A stretch of DNA of 64,000 bases from Citrus sinensis (lineage: Eukaryota > Streptophyta > Magnoliopsida > Sapindales > Rutaceae), in NCBI RefSeq assembly GCF_022201045.2, contig NC_068564.1, positions 29,355,001 through 29,419,000 of the forward strand, given 5' to 3'. Shown piece after piece: positions 1-10,388 of the stretch; positions within the stretch are counted from its first letter, which is position 1, and every line of letters begins with the position of its first letter. Made by a program: the position numbers and the translations under genes. Below the pieces are notes generated by a model. The model had not been told where the DNA came from. It saw only the letters and a program-made list of their open reading frames with translations, and made no database searches.

Positions 1-94
1 AAAATCATTTCATGACTAAATGATATTTCACATTTAAGTAACATTTGTTTCAAAGAAACTTTTAACCGAACTGCTAGTTCAGTGGAAACCTCAC

Positions 95-1656
95 CAAAAA
101 TGTTGCTGTTCGCCCAGAAGGACAATCATACTTGCTCCAACCAAACTTGCAATAACCTGAACCACCTACAGAAACGATCAAGAGGAAACACAATACAAAT
201 TTCAAGAAGGACAGTTTTAAAACAAATGACGCAGACAAACTCAAGAAATAGGAAAGAGACGACTACAATGATTCAAAGAATAATTCATACAATGCCCTTA
301 AATTGGAACAACAGTATACCCAATTACCCACCACACCGCAATGAAGAACAAAAATTGACAAGAGATTTCGAAGTACTCACCATCAATGATAACAGAACCA
401 GGAACTTGGGCCCGTTGGCCATAAATATGCATGAATGATAAGCCAGTCGCCAAAGTTCTGCAATAAAAATCATTTTGACAAGGACATTAGGTTAGCACAA
501 CTAAATTAACAACTCTTATCAGTTATTCCCCACCCCCCTCCCCGCCCCCGCCAAAAAAAAAAAAGAAGGTATGAATATGACTACTTTATGCACAAAAATA
601 TCCTATTACTCACTTTTCACAACAGACCACAAAAGCTCAGTCATCAAATGTCCAGTCTTCAACAGTCAACTAACTTCCATAAGATTCAATTTAAGCAACC
701 ATCAATAATTATAATGATAATCTACCCCATATTAAAGTCCTGTCTGTCCAGTGTATACATATCAATAATCAAGCATTAGAAATTGAATACTCATTGATTA
801 AAATCCAAAATTTAAGGTTTTTCCCTATCATCAAGCACCAAAATACCTACCTTTGCACTATTGATGAATAAAAAATCTAAAACCAATTCAGAACCTTAAC
901 TAATAAAAGATCATATTCTTTTTTCCTAATCAAAATTCGTCATTAACCCAAAAAATTCTACCTAATATGATCCAATCAAATCAATATTACTACTTCCATA
1001 AACTTCAATTTAACCCCTACTTAGAATGACAATCTTCAATTAATCCCTCAAAAAGTGTCAAAACATCAATTTATCCCCAATTACGACTAGAAAGACAAAA
1101 AAGAAATCCATCAACGTGCCCTTATTTGCCCTCGTCTTCTGAACAAAAATAGATAAATTAAGACTTTCACAGGAGATGAATTAAAAATTCTCATTCTATC
1201 TGAGGGATGAATTGAAATTTATCCCTTAGCTGAGTACACTATTTCACCCAATAGCACCTCAAACAGTGAAAATTTCACAATTTTCACTTTCATCCATTTT
1301 CTAAGCAACCAAACAGAATTTCCACAGTAATTCACTCACTGGTAAGGATATCCCGATCCGAGAGTTGTTTCACCGAAGAAAATGGAGTCCCACGGCTCTT
1401 GCTGATGCTGTAGAAAGAAAATCCACAGACGATTATCAGATACAAGCGCGCGCCACGACTTGCTGACAACACAGAGCTTCGCCGCCTCCTTTGGACCAAT
1501 CAATTTCACAATTTGAATAAGTACATCCCACGGTATCTGATCAAATGCACCTAAAGATGACGACTCAGTCGTACAACTAGGCCGAGCGGACGAGTCGCCG
1601 GTCGAACAAGTCCGAGACGACATCGTTTCCCATACTCTTCTCAACAACATCGCCAT
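95..1656 (-). CDS. ARP8: Actin-related protein 8 (F-box + actin-like), 5' part only
   Basis: Three coding exons are visible on the minus strand: 1340-1656, 381-457 and 95-165. All have GT/AG borders (donor GTGAGT in each of the first two) and phases that join cleanly. The gene runs off the left edge, so most of the actin fold is missing. The first 105 residues hold an F-box-like segment (about residues 38-80, with FDQIPWDVLIQIV and KSWRALV). Next comes the ARP8-type stretch SFMHIYGQRAQVPGSVIID, then the start of the actin-like domain, GGSGYCKFGWSKY. F-box fused to actin-like is the known architecture of plant ARP8, a nuclear/nucleolar protein whose F-box suggests an SCF link. The start is the first ATG of an MAM pair, with no in-frame upstream alternative in the leader. 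Intron 1 (458-1339) contains a MITE-like inverted repeat. Identity is firm; only the 5' 155 codons are seen. Confidence 0.93.
1000..1228. repeat. MITE-like inverted repeat in ARP8 intron 1
   Basis: The left arm (about 1001-1075) has the order CTTCAATTTAACCCC, AGAATGACAA, CTTCAATTAATCCCTC. The reverse complement of the right arm (about 1150-1228) repeats this as TTTCAATTCATCCCTC, AGAATGAGAA, TTTAATTCATC. Arms are about 75 bp and diverged. A single related half lies at about 2440-2490 (TTAAAATGACAA then CTTCAATTTATCGCCCC). No transposase is present, and target-site duplications are not clear. An old non-autonomous DNA element is the likeliest reading. Confidence 0.5.
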
Positions 1657-1925
1657 CTTTCACTTTCAGCTCATCGGTTTTGAATTTTCCAGGATAATTG
1701 TTCTGTTTTCTTTCTGAGGAAACTAAACTGATCTTGTTTTGACTCGAAGATGAGTGGCGACGTTAAGGTTGACGGGAGGGAGCGTGACGTGGGATAATTA
1801 TAGTGGTTACACGTGGTAACAGTTGCAATACAGATTCTTTAACCTTTTTTATTAAGTTTTTTTGGAGATTCTTTAACTTGTCCACCTTTTTTATTGTGAT
1901 TTGCCACGTGGGACTCGTGTGGCTT
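1657..1925 (-). promoter_or_regulatory. ARP8 leader/promoter with three ACGTGG (G-box/ABRE-like) motifs
   Basis: Upstream of the ARP8 start, three ACGTGG cores lie within about 130 bp: TGACGTGG at 1785-1792, ACACGTGG at 1809-1816 and the palindrome CCACGTGG at 1904-1911. ACGTG cores bind bZIP and bHLH factors in plants, and clusters of them are typical of ABA- or light-responsive promoters. The transcription start is not visible. Assignment to ARP8 rests on position alone. Confidence 0.5.
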
Positions 1926-3152
1926 TAAGTGGGGTCCGCTAGAAAACTGTCAGTACTCAGTTGCTTGCAAAAGACCTGAACCTTCGTATGAGTGCAAAGC
2001 CTTATCGAAATTCTTGGGTAAAGATCATCGATATCCCTCAATTTTTATCTAATATTAAAAAATTCCAATTGATTTTAAAAATTGTGAAACTGGCCTTATA
2101 TCGTTAACTTTTCCATAAATACGACAATAACAAATACAATTGAACCACGCTAAATGATTGGATAAATTAATCTCTCGTTTGAATAATTTTTATTAGTCCC
2201 AACTTGAGGTCAACGTAATAAATTAATAATTTAATAAATTTTTTTATAAAATCTTATTTTTTGATAATAACCCAATTAATACATGAATTAATAATTAACT
2301 TATTTTCAAACTAAATACATATGATGTATATGAGGCATTTATAAAATTAGTTTTTAATGTTTTTTGTTTCTTCTTAAAATTGATTTTTTCTTGAATCTCA
2401 TCTAACTTTTTTGTAATATTAAAGTGGAAGAACTTTACTTAAAATGACAAACTTTAATATATAAAAACTTCAATTTATCGCCCCAATGCCATTATTATTA
2501 CTTAATTTTAACAAATTATTTTTATACGTTCTTTTACCGTTAGTTATCTAATCAAAAGGTCAAAACTATTTTTTATTTCTACTACACCTAAATGTTTTAA
2601 TAAATTATTACACGCACCTAAATATTTTAATAAATTTCACTTTGCTTTCAAATTACTAATTTATATTTTTAATTAATGTTTTTTGGGTAATTTATATTAT
2701 ATGTATACCTTAGTTGTAATGAATGGACCATATTTGCCATCGGTTTTATAATTTTTGACAGATAAAATTATAGGTTTAAGGTTAAAAGACACATACTCCC
2801 CCAAAATGTAACTAAAAGGCATATTCACCCCCCTTGATATAGTGAAATGACATTTTCACCCTAAATGTTAAATTTTCTGTAAAAAAAATGTTTGTTGACT
2901 ATCTTTGACCAAGAGGATGACCACTGTACCCCTAATTTTTGGGATAACACTACTTTCTTTTTAGTTTTTTTTATTTTATTACAAATAAAATTTATATTTC
3001 CTATTTTAGTTTTTTTTATGAAAATTATAAAAAATGTACTATGATTATGAATATTTCAATTAGAAAATAGACATTCCAATTTCCACGGGCACAGGACCTC
3101 CTTCAACGCATTTTAAAAAAATAAAATAAAATGTCAGCAATTCCCTTATAAT
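1926..3152. other. AT-rich intergenic stretch, no gene
   Basis: No supported coding region is seen on either strand. The segment at about 2780-2900 (CCCCCAAAATGTAAC, GGCATATTCACCCCCC) resembles the end of a transposon-derived repeat, but no matching partner arm was found nearby. Confidence 0.6.
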
Positions 3153-3162
3153 ATTGAAATAT

Positions 3163-3784
3163 GGGTAATTTTTAAAAACCTCCCCTGAGGTTTGGGTTTG
3201 TTGCAAGTAGATGGCGAGAATTGATTTATTTATAAAAAACCCCCTACCGTCAGTTAAGTTTAACATTGACCGTTAGTTGACCGTGCAAAGACAATATTAC
3301 CCTTAACAATAGTTTATAAACGAAAATAACTAAAAAAAAACCAAAATTATTAGCTATTTTACACTTTTTAAATTATTGATATTTTCTTAAAGTTCTTATA
3401 AAAAATTAAAATTAAAAAATTAAAAAATTAAAAAATCCTCTTTAAATTATTGATATTTCCTTAAAATTCCTACAAGAAAGATAAAATTTAAAATTTAAAA
3501 ATGAAATAGTCATAATCTTTACCTATGATATTGTAAATTTTTAGAATTGACAAGGATAAAATTGTCAAAAAATAGGGTTTGTGCTTTTTGCACCAATAAT
3601 TTTGGTTTTTTTTTTAGTTATTTTCGTTTATAAACTATTGTTAAGGGTAATATTGTCTTTGCACGGTCAACTAACGGTCAATATTAAACTTAACTGACGG
3701 TAGGGGGTTTTTTACAAATAAATCAATTCTCGCCATCTACTTGCAACAAGCCCAAACCTCAGGGGAGGTTTTTAAAAATTACCC
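3163..3784. mobile_element. Non-autonomous Mutator-type MITE, 622 bp, with long TIRs and target-site duplication
   Basis: Terminal inverted repeats of about 189 bp face each other: 3163-3351 and about 3596-3784. Both begin GGGTAATTTTTAAAAACC on their own strand. I count only a few mismatches over the arms, so the element is young or maintained. The 10-bp ATTGAAATAT occurs directly outside both ends (3153-3162 and 3785-3794) as a target-site duplication. Duplications of 9-11 bp with long TIRs are the hallmark of Mutator-like elements. The interior is about 245 bp, AT-rich, and encodes no transposase. An open reading frame crossing the left arm on the minus strand is a by-product of the TIR. 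Confidence 0.9.
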
Positions 3785-3794
3785 ATTGAAATAT

Positions 3795-6700
3795 CAATAA
3801 ATATATTAACGTCCTAAATCCCTAAATTCTTCGATCTATTTTTGTCAAATAAAACCCTAAATCCCCCAAATGTAAATTTTACTTTAAATGCTCATTTAAT
3901 CCATATGTTTTAGGTTAAACGTCCGACTAATCCTTCTATTTTTTAAAAATACCTGAATATGTGACATCATGCTCGTATTTTTCTTTGCTTTTATAATAAT
4001 ACCCTTAAAATAATATTCTTAGTAATATTGATTTATTTATCTATAAAAATAATTAATTAACAAATTAACCTTAAAAGTAAAATAAATATAATGTAAAATT
4101 TTTGTTTATTATTTTAATTTTAGGATTAATTTGATAAATTATTTTTTTTTATAAATAGTTTATTAACAAGATTATTGTAAGGTATTGAATGTTATTTTAC
4201 AATTGTAGTAAGGGTTATAATATAAAAGTAAAGAAAAAAATAAGGACAGAAGTGTGATCTATTTAAACAAAAAAGATGTCTTAAAGTATAAGAACTAAAC
4301 AGATGTAAACAACCATTTACCCTAAATTTCACTGCAACATCTCCAAATCTAAAATAATAAATTTTATTTCATTTTATGCTTGTTTAATCATCCCACTAGA
4401 ATCCCCATAATCAGACAACCATAGCCCAATCATCGGCTGTCGTTACCATCGCCTAAAACCATCACACAAGCAACTGAAAACTCGAGAGCTCCACACTCAA
4501 ATCAACCACCATTTAACCATCATCAACGCCATTCAATAAAACTAACAGATTACCCACATGCCAGCAGCCTTATCCATGTCATCATCGCCACTAAAGCATC
4601 ACCAGAATCCTTTTCAACAACAAGATGAACACGCTGCTACCTCTTCTTTAACTTACACCGTTCAGCTCGCATGCTTTCTCACCACCACTGTCATCGTGTT
4701 TACCGCCCCTCAAGCATCCATATACAACCGTCGTCACTCAATTTTCGGCCAAACCATCGTAGTAGATGCGGCAATTCAAAGTAGTGGCAGCCGACTTGGT
4801 AGCAACGTAGGGTCACAATCTAGGAGCAGATCGTGTCGCGCACTGCGCGTGCCGCCCTAACAGTTATGCCAATGGTTACCGCTGTTGCCTGTTGCCTAAT
4901 GCTGCTGTGAAGCAATGGTAGAGGAGAAGAAGAAAGAAACTGAAGAACAAAGAAGAAGATAAAGAAACAAAGATGAAACAAAAAACAAAAAATAGAGTAG
5001 ATGACGAAAAAAGAAGAAGAAAAGGAAAATAAGACAAAATATGAAAAAAAAAATAGAAGGACTAAAAAAGAGTAAAAGATAATTGGTTTGGTAGAGTTTT
5101 TTAATTAGAGTTTATTTAAGTGGAGTTTTTATAAGTAAAGTTTTTGAAAAAAGAAAAGTTGTTTGGTTGATAACGAGAGTTTTTATTAAAAGTTATAAAA
5201 ATTAAGTTTTTAAAAATTAAATTATGAATAGAATGAAATAAAAATATCAAATAAGTAAGAATATTTTAGATATTTAATATTTTAAAAAAGCTATACAACT
5301 TTTACTTTTAAAAGTCTAAAATTTAATAGCATATTTGGTATTGTTTTCATTTTTGTTTTCCGAGTATAAATATAATACATGTTCGGTGGGTTGAATCCAA
5401 AAAATAATTATAAACAAAGAATTTCTCGAATGAATTGCAAATTAAATTAAAAAAATAAATCCCAAGACAAACTACAAAAGCAATCATTCTCTGTCTCAAA
5501 TCTTATCCCATCTCTCTCGTTATCTCTATTCACACATCTTTCTTCTTTGTGGTTGATACTTCTCCTTCAACCACAAGCCACCTAAACTTTTCACAACTCT
5601 CTCTCTCTCTTTCGCTTTGTGACTGTTACTCGTTTGTCAACCACAATCCACTGTCGCAACTCTCTCTTTCCGTGCCCAAAATTGACTGTTGCTCTGCCTC
5701 TGCTATTGTTGCTCCATCTCTGCTCAGTCTCAACTCTCAACTACTGCTGCTGCTTTTTGCTTTGTCTCTACTTCATCTCTACTCGCTAGTATTATTCCTC
5801 AATTTTTCTATCTGGGTAAGTTGTGATGGTGGTTCTTCGCGTTTATTTTAGACCCAATTAATCATATTCGTAGAATTTGTTAATGCTAACACTAAAAATA
5901 ATTATCATGTAATTTTTGAAAATTATTTTGTTTAAATTATTTATGGCATGTTTGTGTATGTATTAGTTAAATAATTACTTTTTAACTCTAAGTATGACTT
6001 AAAGTAAAAACTACTTTTAAAAATTGTATTACCAAATATATATTTACTGTTTTTATCCTTCTCAATTATGTTTACCAAACATATATTACTGTTTTTAATT
6101 TTAAAATATATGTTACAGAAAATAATATCAGACTCATGTTTAAATTCAAAAAATAGTTACTATAAAACACTATTTTTATTCATTTTTTGTTTTCAGATAA
6201 TATATAATTCAGAAACAACACTGAACAGACTTAAAATTTTTGTTAGTAGAGATAAAATAATTATTTAATTTTTAAAAACTCTAGTAAAAGAAAATATAAA
6301 AAAACAATAATAAAAAATTAAAAAAGAAGGCTTATGAGATTAAATAAGTATTTGTGTCTATTTAAAAGCCGTACCAAATAAGTATGAAGTATAAAGGAAA
6401 AAAGAAAAGAAATTGAATGATAATTTTAAATTTAAATTAAGAACAAATTATAGTGGCATAGTTGGTAAATTATTATGTACAAAAGCCCAAATTAGGAATA
6501 AAATTAGTTCTTGTGGCCCACTAAGTCATTTCAAAATTTTATTTTAAAAATATTTTAACTTTTCATTTTTTTCATATTTTAATCATAAATTAAAGGGGTT
6601 ATTTTTCAAGATTTTTAAAGATAAACAATGAAAAATGATAAACGTTAGATATACTCAAATATTTATAAATTATTAATTATTTTAATATTTTAACCCTTAC

Positions 6701-8218
6701 CTTCATGTTTGGGAAGAAAAATGCAAAAAAGTGGCTTTTAATAAAAAGGAATTTATTATAAAAAAATTAAAAAATAGTAATATTAAAATTTATAACAAAT
6801 GAAATATTAATAAAACCAAGAAAACATAAAATTTTGGGATTACGATTAGAGGTAAGGTTTTGGTTTTTTGAATTTGCAAAGTTATATATATATATTCTTA
6901 ATTTTCAATCTATTCAATTACATCAGTAACCCTTATAGATAGTAATGGAATGTAAAATGGTGTTTTGAATGGTAAAGATTAATTAATTGATTAATGATTT
7001 ATATTTTTAAAAAATAGTTATATTCGATGGCTAACGTCAATATAAGGGTGAATTTTTTTTTTTTTTCATTGTGGTGATATTGTAATTTAAATTATTATAT
7101 TTTTTTTATGAATTAAAATATATGTAAAAATTAATTTAATTTTTTTATAGGTCTATTACTATTGTTTTAGGGGATTTTTATTAACAAAATTATCTTTGTC
7201 ATATAACTTAAAATACAGCATGCCTCAAGCGGCAAAATAAAATTATCCTTCTTAACTTCACAAAATTGTAAGTTAGCATTAGGGACATTCTCGTATTTTA
7301 TTAAGTTAACATCAGTCAACTATTAAAAATAATTGTATTTAAAGAGTAAATGGAAGTTGATCATTCTAAATAGAGGTGGATTGAAGTTTAATCTAATTGA
7401 AATCGTGATTCAGGCATGCAATATAGCCAAGGATTATCAAGTGACTGATTCACTCGATCAATGAATCGATCAAGAATAAATCAGAATTGTCTCGTACAAC
7501 TTAACATAAACACTAAATTCTCTACTTACACTACCTTTATACTTAATGAAAAATCTTATTATAAAAGTGATACTATTTTATAAATTGATAATTATTAATT
7601 TATTGATACATTAACATTCGCTAAATTAATAGATTTTTTTCATAATAACATGACTAATAATTTATCGATATTTTAGTGTAATAAGAAGGTTCTTTTTTGT
7701 CCCTTCTCATTATTTTCTTGTCATCGTTGTTATGGGATTAATTCTACCCCATCATCATTATTATAAGATGGAACATTTACTTAGTAGAAGATTTTAAAAT
7801 AAGAAAAGAAACAACTTATGAGACAAGTTGGGAGAATTATTATTTTTTTTTTCCCAAAGGAGCAGTCAACTCTATCTTTCAATGATATAAGAGGATAAGA
7901 ACTAAATAATACATGATAAGAATTTTAATATTAAAATTAGATAATCTCTATTGAAACATGATGGTGTTCGTGCATAATAAAACCTATGAAACTGAATGTT
8001 AAGTTTGCATAATGGTGTTCAAGCATCAATGAAGCCAAAGTTCAATGGTAGGGTCTCTTTGTATTAACAATATTAATGATAATAAAAACGGGAGGGCGTT
8101 AATTTCCATATGAAAAGGAACATTTTGTATTCATTAGAGGAATTGAAAGGTGGTTGGGCCATCAAATAAACCATGGAAAATTAATTATCAGAATAATAAT
8201 ATCTCACTATGGTTGGTA
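3795..8218. other. AT-rich intergenic region without a supported gene
   Basis: About 4.4 kb of AT-rich DNA. Short open frames at 4558-4860 and 5549-5851 have low-complexity or CT-repeat composition, no recognisable domain and no splice continuation. Degenerate transposon-like words (TTTGGTA and TACCAAATA in opposite orientation near 5335 and 6375) hint at an old TIR element, but the arms are too short to define one. Confidence 0.55.
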
Positions 8219-8560
8219 AGGATGAGAAGAATCGAATTTGTTCAGTTTGATTTTTTTTTTGAAATTTTCGGTTCAATATTTAAAAAATTAAATATAAAAT
8301 TTTGAACCGAACGAAATATTAATTTTTTTTATTGAAACAGTGCCACATTTTAAGTGGGCATAAGAAAATAAAAAAAAATATTGAATTCTGTAAAAAAAAT
8401 ATAAAAATTCGAAGAACTAAACCAAATTCAAAAGAAAAAAGAAATCTCGTTTTTTATTTGGTTCAATTTTGGTTCGATTCTAATTAATTTTTTAAAATTC
8501 AGTACTAAATCGAACCGAAATTTTTCATTTGGTCCAAAACCGAACCGATCTGTTATCCAT
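8219..8560. repeat. MITE-like element rich in TCGGTTCGGTTT-type motifs
   Basis: The left part carries TTCGGTTCAAT and TTTGAACCGAACG. The right part carries TAAATCGAACCGAAA and AAAACCGAACCGATC. The right end read in reverse (GGATAACAGATCGGTTCGG) resembles the left end (GGATGAGAAGAATCGAATT). Such GGTTCGGTTT-rich inverted repeats are widespread in plant genomes. Ends are approximate and the arms are diverged. Confidence 0.4.
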
Positions 8561-9277
8561 CGAATGATTAATCACAGTCTTTATTTACTATTAATAAAAT
8601 AAAGCTTCTCACAAACAACATTGGGGCTATTATTCTTCAAAAAGAAATAAATAGATATACTTCTTCTAGAAAGGTAATTGAATGATGGTAGAAAATGTGC
8701 TTTTGTCACCCACATTCTGTCGGTTATGAGTTTGTAAGATAAAATTTATTATTATACATTAATTGATAAAGTAATTACAATAATTCCAACAACAAAAAAA
8801 TTACGATAATAAATATATCATAAATGAAAAATACATAATATTAAAATAAATAACCTAAAAATTTTTGTGCGTGCATATTTTATTGCAAAATTAGAAAGGA
8901 AAAAATAAAACATTTTCTTTTGATAGGAGACACGCAAGCAGTTATCGTTCAGGCCAGTAAAATAAAAATAGTAATATGACTCCATATAACAGCACCTGTC
9001 TCTTTCAGGCTTCTCGTTTTCATTCGTGGAAGATCAGAACAACCGGATAAACGCAAATACGTCTCACTCACTCTCGTTTCTTCTCGCGTTTTCTCCCAAT
9101 TTATCGCGATCAATTCAACTCACCGTCAAAGCAAAGTTTGGAGGGACATTTTATTTTCAATTCAATTATTACGCAAGCAATTATCATTACAGTCTTCTAA
9201 CGTGCGAGCGATTCAGTTTCCGATTTTTTTTTCCTCAGATCGGAGGAGCCAACCGTAAACCCTAACTCGCCAAAGAG
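8561..9277 (+). promoter_or_regulatory. Promoter and non-coding first exon of the WD40 gene
   Basis: The CT-rich stretch from about 9000 leads into a probable 5'UTR exon that ends in AAAGAG before a GTAAAAT donor at 9278. The paired acceptor TTGGCAG ends at 10385, three bases before the start codon. This leader intron is about 1.1 kb and contains a tandem duplication (10069-10338). The transcription start is not determined. Confidence 0.55.
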
Positions 9278-10068
9278 GTAAAATTAATTTTCTTATTTTG
9301 TTACATATTTATAAAAACCCGCTTTCGTTGATTGTGTTAGGGTTTTATTTTGTTTTTCTGGTTTCTTCTTTTGTGTTTTTTGGGATTTTAATTTTGTTGG
9401 TTGGTCTAAACGTGATAAGAGTTTGTGTTATATAAATTTTTATAATGGATTATTACAATTTTCAAGATGTTGATTATTCACGTTCCTTTGGGAATAGAGC
9501 GTAAAAAATGGAATTTTGATTCTTAAATGGAATTATTTTCTGCTAGTTTTGTTGAGCTATCACTGGAAGAATTTGACATGGGATTTGGCCTAAAAGTTAA
9601 AATCCCTTGAACTGGGAAAGCTTCTAAAAATCGTTTTTTTTATAAAAAATATATATCGAAAGTGCTTTTACTCTGTAGGGAAAATTATACATGAATCCCT
9701 TCAGAATTGATCTTGATAGATGTAGTTTTTCCAGTTGACTTGCATTTCCTTGAATTTTTAAAGTTATGTCTAATGATTATAACGAAATTGGACTTTTAGT
9801 TTCCTTAAGAACAAGTACAGCCCTCAGATTTTCCTTTATGAGCTCAGGTTAAGGTAATCCATTGATGAGGCTATTATGTGTGATGAAATTGTTCTGGCTG
9901 TTCTTGTGGCTTTTGCAACTGGGGGGGCATTATGTCTCGATATCTCTACCTTCAGTTGATGTCAATTTTCTTGTATGGTGACTTGTATTTCGTAACCTTT
10001 CTGTTTGTATCACTGCTTCTCTCTCAAATGCCTGCACGGGTGCTCTCTTGGTTTCACCTAGCCGGTAC

Positions 10069-10338
10069 TTTCTGAGTGTTTTACCTCATCTACCTCCACC
10101 CACATTTTCACAAGAGCATTTCAAGTGCTTCATGTAGTATTATATATTGACTTAAACTTTGTTTTACTTTTAGATTGAAGTGTTATCCTATTGTTTTCTG
10201 GAATTTTCTGAGTGTTTTACCCATATCTACTTCCAACCCCATTTTGACAAGAGTATTTTGAGTGCTTCATGTAGTATTGTATATTGACTTATCTTTGTTT
10301 TACATTTACATTGAAGTATTACCCTGTTGTTCTCTGAT
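10069..10338 (+). repeat. Tandem duplication of about 135 bp in the WD40 leader intron
   Basis: Copy 1 (10069-10200) and copy 2 (10204-10338) share TTTCTGAGTGTTTTACC at their start, then TGCTTCATGTAGTATT and ATATTGACTT in the same order. Divergence is visible but modest. Both copies lie inside the non-coding leader intron and leave splice sites untouched. Confidence 0.8.
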
Positions 10339-10388
10339 GAATTTGCTTTAATTCATTCTGGTGCACTTGTGCATTTAATTGGCAGAAT

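Noticed and set aside
2780-2945. Possible MITE end with CCCCCAAAATG and TTCACCCCCC
   Set aside because: No inverted partner or target duplication found.
4558-4860. 100-codon open frame on the plus strand
   Set aside because: No recognisable domain, no splice continuation and a biased Ser/His/Gln composition in repeat-rich intergenic DNA.
5549-5851. 100-codon plus-strand frame rich in Ser and Leu
   Set aside because: Composition comes from a CT microsatellite; no family resemblance.
5333-6379. Possible TIR element bounded by TATTTGGTA and TACCAAATA
   Set aside because: Arms are only nine bases in AT-rich DNA and no target duplication was found.
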